Numbered from the stretch's first letter, positions 9,431-19,136 are shown. The stretch is DNA of 57,444 nucleotides from Flavobacterium zepuense (GCF_007097145.1 NZ_VJVZ01000018.1:1-57444); one strand, 5' to 3'. A program made the numbers and translations. Notes: generated by a model not told the origin, from the letters alone.

Positions 9431-10315
9431 ATGAAATTTTTATATACCCTTGTTCTTGGATTTGCCTGCCTTACTGTCAATGCACAAAACCTGATTGTTT
9501 TAGATGCCGCAACAAAGCAGCCCGTGCCTTTTACGTTAGTTACGGCAATACTCAGGGGAGAGCCGGTTTCCCGGGACTATTGTAACCAGGACGGTACACT
9601 TACCGTTAGTGTAAAAAACTACGAGATGCTTCAGTTTTCCTGCCTGGGGTATAAAGAGGTTGTAATTAAAAAGTCAGACGTTGGTGCCCAGGTTTTATTA
9701 CAGCCCGATGCTTTTGAGCTTGATGAGGTAGTAATATCAGGCAAGACTGATGTACTTACCGTGGGCTATATTGATAATAAGAAGCTAAACTTTAGCGGCA
9801 CGGCGGCAGGTTTCCAGGATGCGGTTTATATTCCTAACACATTAGGTAGCGCTACTACTATAAAGTCGTTTTTGTTTAAAATTGTAAAATCTAAAAACCG
9901 TTTTGCCTACAGGCTCCATTTTTATAAACCATCGTTAATAGCGCATACTCCCGGCGAAGAGATTACACACGATAATATTATTGGTTTTATAGAAAAAGAT
10001 GCTAAGGGCCTAACGGAACTTGATCTTTCGGTGTATGCGGTAGAATTTCCTTTAGAAGGTGTATATGTAAGTATTGAGGGGCTTGGTACCTGCGATGCGA
10101 ACGGAACAATTACCGAAACCAAAAAAGATGCCTTTATTACTTATGAAACGTTTAGGACTGCCGAACCTATTTTTTGCCACCAGCCCGAATTTTTTATTAA
10201 AAATGGATGGATAAACGAAAACGAGCGCATTATAAGAGATTTCGAGTACATGAAAGAACCGGTACCTAAAGATGCATTGCGTGCACCGTCGTTCGGGCTT
10301 AAAGTGTACCGATAG
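9431..10315 (+). CDS. exported carboxypeptidase-regulatory-like domain protein
   Basis: This 294-residue protein has a signal peptide (MKFLYTLVLGFACLTVNAQ) followed directly by a CarboxypepD_reg-like beta-sandwich (residues ~22-95: VLDAATKQPVPF, then CLGYKEVVIKKSDV, ending FELDEVVISG). In Bacteroidota this domain usually starts TonB-dependent receptors, but no plug or barrel follows. The remaining ~200 residues are an uncharacterised globular part. It is likely periplasmic or attached to the outer membrane. It ends one base before the convergent trmN6 stop, with no terminator between them. The function is unknown. Confidence 0.8.
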   Translation: MKFLYTLVLGFACLTVNAQNLIVLDAATKQPVPFTLVTAILRGEPVSRDYCNQDGTLTVSVKNYEMLQFSCLGYKEVVIKKSDVGAQVLLQPDAFELDEVVISGKTDVLTVGYIDNKKLNFSGTAAGFQDAVYIPNTLGSATTIKSFLFKIVKSKNRFAYRLHFYKPSLIAHTPGEEITHDNIIGFIEKDAKGLTELDLSVYAVEFPLEGVYVSIEGLGTCDANGTITETKKDAFITYETFRTAEPIFCHQPEFFIKNGWINENERIIRDFEYMKEPVPKDALRAPSFGLKVYR

Positions 10316-11029
10316 TTACATCTTTAAATAAAAGTCTTTAGTAAGGGCGGTATATTTGGGGGTGTAGTCATGGCGCGCCAGTTCAATTGCCAGTTCATCA
10401 ATTGCAGGTTCGCTATCGTTGTTGCGATTAAAGGCTATCAGGCTGCGTATAACAGCACTTTGCGGCGTGCCCTTTACATGAGTAATTTTAAACGGATACA
10501 AGCCTTCTTGTGCAGCTAAGGCAATAAAATTTTCTTCTTCCTTAAACGGGATGATAACGCAAAACACACCTTTTTCAGATAACAATATTCCTGCTGCTTC
10601 GGTCAGGTCTTCAAAAGGGAGCGATTCGGTAAAGCGGGCTCTATCGCGCTGCTCGTTGCCACTGGTGTAATCTTCAGTGTAAAAAGGGGGGTTACTAATA
10701 ATAAGGTCGTATTCATCCTCGGGCTCCTCCATAAATTCATCCAGCCCGGCGTGGTAGCAAAACAGGCGGTCGCCCCATGGTGAATTTTCAAAATTATCTA
10801 CAGCTTGCTCGTAAGCAGCGTCATCAATCTCTAAAGCATCAATCTGTTCGGCACCGCTGCGTTGCGCCAGCATAAGGGCTATAAGGCCGGTGCCTGCACC
10901 AATATCTAATATGGAGTAGGGGTGGTTATCTAACGGGGTCCATGCGCCAAGCAAAACACCATCGGTGCCCACTTTCATGGCACATTTATCCTGTTGAATG
11001 CTAAAGCGTTTGAATTGGAATTCAGACAT
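10316..11029 (-). CDS. trmN6: tRNA1(Val) (adenine(37)-N6)-methyltransferase
   Basis: A Rossmann-fold SAM-dependent methyltransferase of 237 residues. SAM-binding motif I is DIGAGTGLIALMLAQR, the motif II acid lies in IDALEID, and the catalytic IISNPPF (NPPY-type) flips out the target adenine. The N-terminal FRFKRFSIQQDK-like stretch and GTDGVLLGAW match YfiC/TrmN6, which methylates A37 of tRNA-Val. Length and motif order fit. It lies downstream of rimM on the same strand but is separated by ~120 bases of degenerate repeat-like spacer, so co-transcription is uncertain. Confidence 0.88.
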   Translation of the reverse strand: MSEFQFKRFSIQQDKCAMKVGTDGVLLGAWTPLDNHPYSILDIGAGTGLIALMLAQRSGAEQIDALEIDDAAYEQAVDNFENSPWGDRLFCYHAGLDEFMEEPEDEYDLIISNPPFYTEDYTSGNEQRDRARFTESLPFEDLTEAAGILLSEKGVFCVIIPFKEEENFIALAAQEGLYPFKITHVKGTPQSAVIRSLIAFNRNNDSEPAIDELAIELARHDYTPKYTALTKDFYLKM

Positions 11030-11152
11030 TAAGATTACTGGATTTTAGATTGTTAGAAATCAGATAATAGATGATAGACGGAAGATGTTAGAAAGATACT
11101 GTAATAATGCAGAACTTTAAAAAAAACATGAAACTTTAAACCTGAAACTAAT

Positions 11153-11683
11153 TTAAGCGTTTAGGTAAAGGTCTACTAACCCTTCGGGGGTATCAAGTAT
11201 AATTTTTTTATTGTCGCGGTCTACCTTAACAATAAAATGGTCTATCATGGGTACCAGTATCTCAATGTCGCCTTTTTTAATTTCAAAAAGTGCCTGAGAT
11301 GAGGTGTCGTTAATGCCTACTATGGTGCCTATATCGCCCAGTCGCTGGTCTTGGGCTGTAAAGCCTATAATTTCGTGAAAGTAAAATTTATCGCCTTCCA
11401 GCTTGGGCAGCATGGTTAACGGCAGGTAAACTTCGCAGCCTAAAAGGCCGTCGGCAGCTTCATCAGTATCTACATCCTCAAACTTTATCCTCAGGAATTC
11501 GTTTTTATGGATGGAACTTTGCTGAATAAAAAAAGGAACCAGGTGTTTGTGTACTTCCACAAACACCGATTCCAAATTTTCGTACTCCCCCGGTTCATCG
11601 GTATCCAGCCAGGCCAGAACCTCACCTTTGTAGCTAAATTTTTTGGCGATCTTGCCTAAATAGAAACAATCTTCTTTACGCAT
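11153..11683 (-). CDS. rimM: 16S rRNA processing protein RimM
   Basis: A 176-residue ribosome maturation factor. The N-terminal RimM barrel (FYLGKIAKKFSYKGEVLAWLDTD, residues 6-28) and the C-terminal PRC-barrel (FYFHEIIGF, then IGTIVGI and EILVPMIDHFI) are both present. RimM helps mature the 30S head and binds S19. It sits 14 bases after rpsP on the same strand, the classic rpsP-rimM pairing, and is probably co-transcribed with it. Confidence 0.95.
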   Translation of the reverse strand: MRKEDCFYLGKIAKKFSYKGEVLAWLDTDEPGEYENLESVFVEVHKHLVPFFIQQSSIHKNEFLRIKFEDVDTDEAADGLLGCEVYLPLTMLPKLEGDKFYFHEIIGFTAQDQRLGDIGTIVGINDTSSQALFEIKKGDIEILVPMIDHFIVKVDRDNKKIILDTPEGLVDLYLNA

Positions 11684-11697
11684 GGCGCCCTTAAAAA

Positions 11698-12240
11698 TTA
11701 TGCTTGGGTTTCTTCTGTGTTCTCTTCCGTAGTTGTTTCCTCTGCAGCTTCTTCAGCAACAGGAGCGTTAGCGGCAGCAAGATCGGCTTCAGCCTGTTTT
11801 GCAGCAGCAATACGGTCTTCGTTTACTTTTTTCTCAGCTTCAAGTGCTTTTGCTTTTGCATCGGCTTTAGCTGTAGAAAGATTGTCTTTTTTAGCATCTA
11901 CTTTGCCTGATTTTTCATCAACCCATTGAGTAAATTTAGCATCTGCCTGCTCTTGTGTAAGGGCACCTTTACGTACACCGCCATCAAGGTGGTGTTTAAG
12001 TAAAGCACCTTTGTAAGAAAGGATAGCTCTTGCAGTATCGGTAGGCTGTGCACCATTGTGCAGCCACTGTACAGCGCTGTCAAGGTTTAGGTCTATCGTT
12101 GCAGGATTAGTGTTTGGATTGTAAGTTCCTAATTTTTCAAGAAATTTACCATCTCTTTTAGAGCGCGCGTCTGCGGCTACTACCCAGTAAAAAGGTTTTC
12201 CTTTTTTACCATGTCTTTGCAGTCTGATTTTTACAGGCAT
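11698..12240 (-). CDS. rpsP: 30S ribosomal protein S16
   Basis: Residues 1-~80 are classic S16 (MPVKIRLQRHGKKGKPFYWVV, DARSKRDGKFLEKLGTYNP). The protein runs to 180 residues because of a long Ala/Glu/Lys-rich C-terminal extension from ~110 onward, of low complexity and probably disordered; such extensions are common in Bacteroidota S16. It is first gene of the operon with rimM. Confidence 0.97.
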   Translation of the reverse strand: MPVKIRLQRHGKKGKPFYWVVAADARSKRDGKFLEKLGTYNPNTNPATIDLNLDSAVQWLHNGAQPTDTARAILSYKGALLKHHLDGGVRKGALTQEQADAKFTQWVDEKSGKVDAKKDNLSTAKADAKAKALEAEKKVNEDRIAAAKQAEADLAAANAPVAEEAAEETTTEENTEETQA

Positions 12241-12288
12241 AATCTAAGATTAAATTGTGGGGTTCCCGACCCCGATTAATTAAGCGTG

Positions 12289-12296
12289 CAAATATA
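12289..12296 (-). promoter_or_regulatory. candidate -7 box for the rpsP-rimM operon
   Basis: On the minus strand it reads TATATTTG, matching TAnnTTTG, ~49 bases upstream of the rpsP ATG. The leader between them holds a GC-rich GGGGTTCCCGACCCC-like segment that could form a short hairpin. Confidence 0.45.
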
Positions 12297-12470
12297 TAAA
12301 ACTTTCTAACACTAATAAGGTAAAAACGCCATTTTATGATTTTTTGTGTTGTACATATTTCAAAATATGAAATTTTCTTGTGATTTATTTCTTTTTGATT
12401 AGGATATATTCCATAAAAAACTATTTTTGTCGTTGTAAAATTTTGATTTACCCCTTCTAACAAAATAATA

Positions 12471-12944
12471 ATGAAAAAGATTTTATCGCTTTTGGTGTTG
12501 CTGGCTGTTTTTACTTCGTGTGAAGAAGATGTAAAATTTAATACCCCTGCTGTCCAGGCGCTCAAAAACAATGAGTTATGGAAAGCTGATAATTTTACAG
12601 CAACAGTAGGCCCTAACGGCCTTACGGTAGAAGCTACTTTTGGGTTTGAGACCGTTGTGTTAAAAACGGCGGGTGTTAACCCAAATGGTACATATAACCT
12701 TGGGGTAAACAATAGTAGTGTGGCATCTTATACCTTAGATGTAGATAGCCAACTTACCGAAGAATACAGGACCGGTGCCAATATGGGCAGCGGGCAGATT
12801 AAATTAACACCGGCAGATACTGATTTTGCAGCAGGGTATGTTACCGGCACCTTTTATTTTAGGGCGGTTAGCGAAAGTGGCGAAGAGGTGTACTTTCAAA
12901 ATGGGGTGTTTTACAGAGTGCCCGTAACAGGTACGCTTGAGTAA
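12471..12944 (+). CDS. DUF6252-like lipoprotein
   Basis: A 157-residue lipoprotein: MKKILSLLVLLAVFTSCEED gives a signal peptide and lipobox with the acylated Cys at residue 17. The body is beta-rich (TVGPNGLTVEATFGFETVVLK, then a late VTGTFYFRAVSESGEEVYFQNG) and matches small Bacteroidota lipoproteins of the DUF6252 type. It is probably anchored in the outer membrane. No function is known. It is divergent from rpsP. Confidence 0.75.
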   Translation: MKKILSLLVLLAVFTSCEEDVKFNTPAVQALKNNELWKADNFTATVGPNGLTVEATFGFETVVLKTAGVNPNGTYNLGVNNSSVASYTLDVDSQLTEEYRTGANMGSGQIKLTPADTDFAAGYVTGTFYFRAVSESGEEVYFQNGVFYRVPVTGTLE

Positions 12945-13046
12945 AAAAATACTATAATTAAAGGGTGTAGTTTAGCATTTGGGAGCTTATAAATATTAAA
13001 ATTTTATTAAATAAAAATAAAAGGCAGTTTTATAATTAAATAAGTT

Positions 13047-13054
13047 TACATTTG
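13047..13054 (+). promoter_or_regulatory. candidate -7 box for the RRM gene
   Basis: TACATTTG matches TAnnTTTG and implies a ~65-base 5' leader before the RRM-protein ATG. The leader is A-rich with a GC patch (GCAGGCGCGAG). Confidence 0.45.
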
Positions 13055-13124
13055 TAGATGTCTGCAAATGAGTGTAGCAGGCGCGAGAACAAACACTAAA
13101 AACAATAAATAATCAGTTTTATAT

Positions 13125-13529
13125 ATGAACATTTTCGTGGGAAGCCTTCCGTTCAGCTTGAACGAGGCAGATTTAAGAGAGTCTTTTGAGGCTTATGGAC
13201 CGGTTGATTCGGTAAAAATTATTACCGATAAATTTACCGGTAGAAGTAAAGGTTTTGGTTTCGTAGAGATGCCGAATGAAGAAGAAGGCCAAAAGGCTAT
13301 CGACGAACTTAATGGTGCTACTGTACAAGGTCGTGCTATTGTAGTAAACAAATCTGAGCCAAGACCAGAAGGCGGCGAAAGAAGAAGCTTTGGTGGTGGT
13401 AACAGCCGTCCGGGCGGATTTAACAGAGACAACAACCGTAGTGGCGGTGGCGGTGGAGACCGTGGCGGTTACAACCGTGGCGGAAACAGCGGCGGTGGTG
13501 GAGACTACAACCGTGGTGGCCGTTACTAA
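13125..13529 (+). CDS. RRM-domain RNA-binding protein with Gly/Arg-rich tail
   Basis: A 134-residue protein. Residues 1-~80 form one RNA recognition motif with RNP2 (IFVGSL) and RNP1 (KGFGFVEM). The C-terminal ~45 residues are repeats of G, R, N and Y (GGGGGDRGGYNRGG type), as in cold-inducible and cyanobacterial RBPs. It probably binds single-stranded RNA in the cytoplasm, perhaps as an RNA chaperone in a phylum that lacks or has few classical ones. A long leader suggests post-transcriptional control, and it has its own terminator. Confidence 0.92.
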   Translation: MNIFVGSLPFSLNEADLRESFEAYGPVDSVKIITDKFTGRSKGFGFVEMPNEEEGQKAIDELNGATVQGRAIVVNKSEPRPEGGERRSFGGGNSRPGGFNRDNNRSGGGGGDRGGYNRGGNSGGGGDYNRGGRY

Positions 13530-13568
13530 TTATAATAAAGGTTTTTACTAAATTATAAAGAGTTAAAG

Positions 13569-13597
13569 AAAAAACCATCCTTCGGGATGGTTTTTTT
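13569..13597 (+). terminator. rho-independent terminator of the RRM gene
   Basis: AAAAAACCATCC and GGATGGTTTTTT form a perfect stem closed by a TTCG tetraloop with a T-run, 40 bases past the stop. Confidence 0.9.
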
Positions 13598-13603
13598 ATG
13601 CCT

Positions 13604-14012
13604 TGTAGCGACGTATTAAACGCGTCTTTAAACATTGCCCAAATCTTTTTCTATCATTGTAACGGTATTTATAGCTCAAATATTTAATTTTTAACCACAA
13701 AGGCACAAAGCTGTATAAGTTCAATAGTCACGAAGTACGCAAAGGCAACCATCTAAAGATGGGAGTACACAAGGCTGAAGTTATCAGAGACCGGAAGCAA
13801 TATCCACAAAGCCTTGTGTTCTTTGTAACAACAAAGTTGTCTTACGGTGTCCTCATAATTTGATTAAAACTTTGTGATCTTTGTGCTTATATCATTATAA
13901 AGACTTAGTGCCTTTGTGGTAAGTTTAATAGGATGCAGCTCCCTTCTCCTTCAGAGAGGGGATTGGGGGTGAGGACCATGTTTTAAGACGCAAAGCATTG
14001 CGTCGCTACTTA
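13604..14012. repeat. nested inverted-repeat (MITE/REP-like) intergenic block
   Basis: The 628-base gap before dnaE has no credible ORF. Its outer pair is GTAGCGACG...CGTCTT (13604-13633) facing AAGACGC...GCGTCGCTAC (13985-14012). An inner perfect pair ACCACAAAGGCAC (13694-13706) faces GTGCCTTTGTGGT (13908-13920). A CT/GA-rich piece CTCCCTTCTCC...GGGGGTGAGG lies at ~13937-13973. These look like non-coding miniature elements often scattered in Bacteroidota genomes, here apparently nested. Confidence 0.7.
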
Positions 14013-14157
14013 TAAACATATTTATTATATATATCTTTAAACAGGACTTATTCCCTGTTGATAAATGCATTTTTACGTTTGTTTAAAATAGCGTATTTTT
14101 GATGCAGGCCTCCTAAAGCCTTTCTGTTTATAAATTTCTATAAAAATCCATAGTTGT

Positions 14158-17100
14158 ATGTACCTGATTTTTGACACTGAAACAACCGGATTACCCAAAC
14201 GCTGGGATGCCCCGATTACCGATACCGATAACTGGCCGCGCTGTATACAAATAGCATGGCAGCTGCACGACGAAATGGGCGCGCTTATAGAACACCAGGA
14301 CTACATGGTACGGCCTGATGGCTTTAATATACCCTATGATGCCGAGCGTATACACGGTATCTCTACCGATCTTGCCCTGGAGCAGGGGCTTCCGCTTAGT
14401 GAAGTGCTGGAAAAATTTAATGCTGCCCTTAGCAGGTCTAAATTTATAGTAGGCCAAAATGTAGGGTTTGATGTTAACATTATGGGCAGTGAATTTCACC
14501 GCCATGGTGTAGAGTCTCCGCTTGCTGTAATGAAAGTGCTGGATACCTGTACCGAGGTTACGGCCGAGCTTTTAAGGCTTCCCGGAGGCCGTGGTGGTAA
14601 GTTTAAGCTGCCTACGCTAACCGAGCTGCACCAGTACCTTTTTAACCAGCCGTTTTCCGAAGCCCACAATGCCACTGCCGACGTTGAAGCTACCACACGC
14701 TGTTTCCTGGAACTTGTTAAGAGGGAAATATTTACTAAGGAGGAGCTGGACGCATCACCAGCCTATTTTAACGATTTTAAAGTTGCAAACCCGCAACCTA
14801 TACAGCTTATAGGGCTTAAGCACATTAACCTTAAGCAGGCCAGCGAAGAGGTGCGCAAGCGCCTTGAAAAACTTAAAGGTGCCGAGGCGGTACATACCAC
14901 CGGCCCTTCGGTTGAGTACGACCTTAAAGATGTTGATTTTGTGCACCTGCACAACCATACGCAATTCTCGGTGCTGCAAAGTACCATCAGCGTGCCCGAC
15001 CTGGTAAAGGCGGCCGCCAAATATAAAATGCCTGCCGTTGCCATGACCGATCATGCCAACATGATGGGGGCCTTTCACTTTGTGAGCAATGTGCTTAACC
15101 ACAACAAAGCGGCAGAGGCGAAAAACAAAGCAGCTGTTGAGGCTGGCGAAGAACCTACAGAGGTTACTATGAAACCTATAGTAGGTGTTGAGTTTTTTGT
15201 GTGCGAAGACCATAAAGACAAATCACGTAAAGATAACGGATACCAAATTGTACTATTGGCCAAGAATAAAAAGGGTTACCACAATTTGGCAAAAATGTCG
15301 TCTATTGCCTATACTGCCGGGTTTTATTACGTACCCAGGATCGATAAAAGGGTAATAGAGCAGTATAAGGAAGACATTATGGTGCTTTCGGGTAACCTGT
15401 ATGGCGAAATTCCCAATAAGATATTAAACATCGGTGAAAACCAGGCTGAAGACGCCCTTTTGTGGTGGAAAGAACAGTTTGGCGATGACCTGTATATAGA
15501 GCTTATGCGCCACGGCCAGGAAGACGAGAACCGTGTAAACGATACCCTTGTAAAACTGGCCCGTAAGCACAGCGTTAAGCTGGTGGCTACCAACAATACC
15601 TACTATGTAGAAAAAGCCGACTCGCACGCCCACGATATTTTATTGTGCGTAAAAGACGGCGAAAAGCTTGCCACCCCAAAAGGGCGTGGGCGCGGTTTCC
15701 GTTTTGGGTTGCCCAATAACGAATACTACTTTAAACCGGGCGACGAAATGAAATCCCTGTTTAAAGACCTGCCGGAAGCTATAGCAAACATTCAGGAAAT
15801 TGTAGATAAAGTAGAGGCCTACTCACTGTACCGCGATGTACTGTTGCCTAAATTTGGTATTCCGGAAGAGTTCCTCGTTGCAGAAGACAAAGAAGACGGC
15901 GGCGTACGCGGCGAGAACAACTATTTGCGCGACCTAACCTATAAGGGTGCGGAAAGGCGCTACAAAATTATTACCGATGACATTCGCGAACGCCTTGATT
16001 TTGAATTAAAGACCATTGAGAACTCCGGTTACCCCGGTTACTTTCTTATTGTTCAGGATTTTATTGCCGAAGCGCGTAGTATGGGGGTATCGGTAGGGCC
16101 GGGCAGGGGGTCGGCGGCGGGTAGTGCAGTGGCCTATTGCCTTGGCATCACTAACATAGACCCTATTAAGTACGATTTGCTTTTTGAGCGTTTCCTTAAT
16201 CCGGACAGGGTGTCCATGCCCGATATTGATATCGACTTTGATGATGAGGGCCGTGGCCGCGTTATGGATTACGTTATCAATAAATACGGTGCCAGCCAGG
16301 TAGCGCAAATTATTACCTACGGTACCATGGCGGCAAAATCATCCATCCGTGATACCGCCCGTGTACTGGACCTCCCGTTGTTTGAAGCCGATAAAATAGC
16401 CAAGCTTATACCTAACCTTAAACTGGCCAAGATATTCAGTTTAGATACCAATGCGCTTAAGGCAGCATTGCGATCTGAAGAATATGAAAAGGTGGTAGAG
16501 CTTATTGCCATGGCCGGCGGTGCCGACCTTACCGGCGAGACCATACAGCAGGCAAAAGTGCTTGAGGGCTCGTTGCGTAATACGGGTATCCACGCCTGTG
16601 GGGTTATCATTACGCCCGATGATATTACCAACTTTGTTCCGGTTGCGGTAGCGAAGGATTCTGACCTGTATGTTACCCAGTTTGATAACTCGGTGGTAGA
16701 GAGCGCAGGGCTGCTTAAAATGGACTTCCTGGGGTTAAAAACACTAACCCTGATTAAGGATACCGTTAAGCTGGTGAAATATAAAAGAAACATCGATCTT
16801 GATCCGGAGGAATTCCCCATCGATGATGTAAAAACATACGAGCTCTTCCAGAGGGGAGAAACGGTAGGGGTATTCCAGTACGAGTCGCCCGGTATGCAAA
16901 AGTACATGAAAGACCTTAAGCCTACCGTATTTGCCGACCTTATTGCCATGAACGCCCTGTACCGCCCGGGCCCGTTAGAGTATATTCCCAGCTTTGTAAG
17001 GCGTAAAAATGGCGAGGAAGAAATTAAATACGACCTTGATGCCTGCGAGGAATACCTTAAGGAAACCTACGGTATTACCGTGTACCAGGAGCAGGTGATG

Positions 17101-18666
17101 CTACTATCGCAAAAGCTGGCAGGCTTTACAAAAGGTGAGGCCGATGTTTTGCGTAAGGCAATGGGTAAAAAGCAAAAAGACGTACTGGATAAGATGAAAC
17201 CCAAATTTGTGGCACAGGCTGCAGAGAAGGGGCATAACCCGGCTACGTTAGAGAAGATATGGAAAGACTGGGAGGCGTTTGCAAGTTACGCCTTTAACAA
17301 ATCGCACTCTACCTGCTATGCGTGGGTGGCCTATCAAACGGCGTATTTAAAAGCCCATTACCCGGCTGAATATATGGCGGCAGTACTTAGTAACAACATG
17401 AACGATATTAAGCAGGTAACGTTCTTTATGGAAGAATGTAAGCGTATGGGCTTGCAGGTACTGGGACCTGATGTTAATGAGTCGTTCTATAAATTTACGG
17501 TTAACGACAGCAATGCGGTGCGTTTTGGTATGGGCGCTGTAAAAGGCGTGGGTGCCGGTGCGGTGGCAACTATTGTAGAGAACCGTAAGAGTGCCCCATA
17601 CAAATCGATATTTGACCTTGCCAAGAGGCTGGACCTGAGGGCAGCCAATAAAAAAGCGTTTGAAAACCTGGCGCTTGCCGGTGGGTTTGATTGTTTTGAT
17701 ACCACGCACCGTGCGCAGTACTTCCACATGGATAACAGCGAAAATATTACCTTTTTAGAGAAGGCAATACGCTACGGGTCTAAGTTTCAGGAAAATGAGA
17801 ACTCCAGCCAGGTAAGCCTTTTTGGCGAGGCCAGTGAGGTGCAAATACCGGAACCCGTTGTACCACCCTGCGATGAGTGGAGCACGATGGAAAAGCTTGC
17901 CCGGGAAAAAGAGGTGGTGGGTATTTACATATCGGGCCATCCGCTGGACGATTATAAATTCGAAATGAAATATTTTTGCAATGCCAGGCTCGATGCGTTA
18001 AAGAACCTTGAGCAGCATGTAAATAAGAACCTTAATTTTGGCGGCATCATAAGTAACGTGCAGCACAAGGTAGCTAAGAACGGCAAAGGCTGGGCATCGT
18101 TTATGCTGGAGGGCTATGATGAAAGCCACGAGTTTAGGATATATGGCGAGGAGTACCTTAAATTCAGGCACTTTTTGATAAGCAGTAACTTTACGTATAT
18201 GAAAGTTATGGTGCGCGAAGGATGGACTAACCAGGAAGGTAAAAAAGGCGAGCCGAGATTGCAGTTTATTGCCATACAATACCTTCAGGATGTGCTGGCG
18301 GCCTTTGCTAAAAAGCTCATCATCCAGTTTAATGTGGCCGATTTGCAGGAGCAGCTCATCAACAACCTGTTTACCTTATTTACAGGCAACAGGGGCGATA
18401 ACCAGGTAACTTTTGAGGTTATGGAACTGGAAAAAGTTAAAAGGCAGGTAGAGGTGGCGGCAACAGTAGCTGTGGCAGAGTCGGCTGATGATATGGAAGA
18501 AGGCGAATTTGATGAGGTAGCCATAGCCGATAACATTATGACCGATGTGGAAGATATCCAGGTGGTTACCAAGCTTTCTATGCCAAGCCGTAAGTTAAAG
18601 GTTAAAATTTCTACCGAACTTTTGCATGAGCTTGACAGGCTGCAAGTTAACTTTAAATTAAACTAA
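14158..18666 (+). CDS. dnaE: DNA polymerase III alpha subunit with N-terminal DEDDh exonuclease domain
   Basis: The 1502-residue replicative polymerase carries its own proofreading-type domain. Residues 1-~190 form a DEDDh 3'-5' exonuclease (FDTETTGLPK with the first acidic pair, H...D in HNATADVEAT). A PHP domain starts near 262 (HLHNHTQFSVL, then MTDHANMMGAFHF). The polymerase active site is PDIDIDFD near 687, followed by the Pol III thumb/fingers (RPGPLEYIP, YQEQVMLLSQKLAGF) and an OB-fold region after ~1210 (GGIISNVQHKVAKNGK). Fusion of the exonuclease to DnaE is, as I recall, usual in Flavobacteria. It is monocistronic, followed by trxA in the same direction. Confidence 0.96.
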   Translation: MYLIFDTETTGLPKRWDAPITDTDNWPRCIQIAWQLHDEMGALIEHQDYMVRPDGFNIPYDAERIHGISTDLALEQGLPLSEVLEKFNAALSRSKFIVGQNVGFDVNIMGSEFHRHGVESPLAVMKVLDTCTEVTAELLRLPGGRGGKFKLPTLTELHQYLFNQPFSEAHNATADVEATTRCFLELVKREIFTKEELDASPAYFNDFKVANPQPIQLIGLKHINLKQASEEVRKRLEKLKGAEAVHTTGPSVEYDLKDVDFVHLHNHTQFSVLQSTISVPDLVKAAAKYKMPAVAMTDHANMMGAFHFVSNVLNHNKAAEAKNKAAVEAGEEPTEVTMKPIVGVEFFVCEDHKDKSRKDNGYQIVLLAKNKKGYHNLAKMSSIAYTAGFYYVPRIDKRVIEQYKEDIMVLSGNLYGEIPNKILNIGENQAEDALLWWKEQFGDDLYIELMRHGQEDENRVNDTLVKLARKHSVKLVATNNTYYVEKADSHAHDILLCVKDGEKLATPKGRGRGFRFGLPNNEYYFKPGDEMKSLFKDLPEAIANIQEIVDKVEAYSLYRDVLLPKFGIPEEFLVAEDKEDGGVRGENNYLRDLTYKGAERRYKIITDDIRERLDFELKTIENSGYPGYFLIVQDFIAEARSMGVSVGPGRGSAAGSAVAYCLGITNIDPIKYDLLFERFLNPDRVSMPDIDIDFDDEGRGRVMDYVINKYGASQVAQIITYGTMAAKSSIRDTARVLDLPLFEADKIAKLIPNLKLAKIFSLDTNALKAALRSEEYEKVVELIAMAGGADLTGETIQQAKVLEGSLRNTGIHACGVIITPDDITNFVPVAVAKDSDLYVTQFDNSVVESAGLLKMDFLGLKTLTLIKDTVKLVKYKRNIDLDPEEFPIDDVKTYELFQRGETVGVFQYESPGMQKYMKDLKPTVFADLIAMNALYRPGPLEYIPSFVRRKNGEEEIKYDLDACEEYLKETYGITVYQEQVMLLSQKLAGFTKGEADVLRKAMGKKQKDVLDKMKPKFVAQAAEKGHNPATLEKIWKDWEAFASYAFNKSHSTCYAWVAYQTAYLKAHYPAEYMAAVLSNNMNDIKQVTFFMEECKRMGLQVLGPDVNESFYKFTVNDSNAVRFGMGAVKGVGAGAVATIVENRKSAPYKSIFDLAKRLDLRAANKKAFENLALAGGFDCFDTTHRAQYFHMDNSENITFLEKAIRYGSKFQENENSSQVSLFGEASEVQIPEPVVPPCDEWSTMEKLAREKEVVGIYISGHPLDDYKFEMKYFCNARLDALKNLEQHVNKNLNFGGIISNVQHKVAKNGKGWASFMLEGYDESHEFRIYGEEYLKFRHFLISSNFTYMKVMVREGWTNQEGKKGEPRLQFIAIQYLQDVLAAFAKKLIIQFNVADLQEQLINNLFTLFTGNRGDNQVTFEVMELEKVKRQVEVAATVAVAESADDMEEGEFDEVAIADNIMTDVEDIQVVTKLSMPSRKLKVKISTELLHELDRLQVNFKLN

Positions 18667-18735
18667 AAATAGCTTTTAATTATGCCTGTATAGCCAAAAG
18701 CAATGGGTTTAACTTTATATTTAGATTATAATTAT

Positions 18736-18743
18736 TAATTTTG
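18736..18743 (+). promoter_or_regulatory. promoter of trxA
   Basis: TAATTTTG fits the -7 consensus, with TTTA 18 bases upstream as a plausible -33 element. It lies 40 bases before the trxA ATG. Confidence 0.5.
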
Positions 18744-18782
18744 TTAGCACAATTACTATAAACAATAACATACAAAAATATT

Positions 18783-19100
18783 ATGGCACAAGCAATAACC
18801 GATGCTACTTTTGAAGAATTAGTATTGAAATCAGATAAACCCGTATTAGTAGATTTTTGGGCAGCATGGTGCGGACCATGTAGAATGGTAGGCCCGATCA
18901 TTGAAGAAATAGGTCATGAATATGAAGGTAAAGCCGTGGTTGGTAAAGTAGACGTAGATGCTAACCAGGAATTTGCTGCTAAATACGGCATTAGGAACAT
19001 CCCTACTGTATTGGTTTTCCAAAACGGTGAGGTTGTAGGTCGCCAGGTAGGCGTTGCCCCTAAACAAACGTACACTAACGCAATTGATGCTTTACTATAA
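18783..19100 (+). CDS. trxA: thioredoxin
   Basis: A 105-residue thioredoxin with the WCGPCRMVGP redox motif (active cysteines near residues 32 and 35), the buried Asp in VLVDFWAAW, the cis-Pro in RNIPTVLVF and the C-terminal FQNGEVVGRQVGV strand. It reduces protein disulfides in the cytoplasm using thioredoxin reductase. Length is normal. It lies downstream of dnaE with its own promoter and two tandem hairpins after it. Confidence 0.97.
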   Translation: MAQAITDATFEELVLKSDKPVLVDFWAAWCGPCRMVGPIIEEIGHEYEGKAVVGKVDVDANQEFAAKYGIRNIPTVLVFQNGEVVGRQVGVAPKQTYTNAIDALL

Positions 19101-19112
19101 CAAGTAAAAATA

Positions 19113-19136
19113 ATGATCCTGAGGTTTTAGGATCAT
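19113..19136 (+). terminator. hairpin after trxA
   Basis: ATGATCCT and AGGATCAT pair around an 8-base loop just past the trxA stop. It lacks a T-run and may aid the stronger terminator that follows. Confidence 0.45.

Noticed and set aside
11030..11152. Short spacer with GATAATAGATGATAGAC-like pattern as a regulatory array
   Set aside because: Too degenerate; no repeat periodicity or palindrome could be shown.
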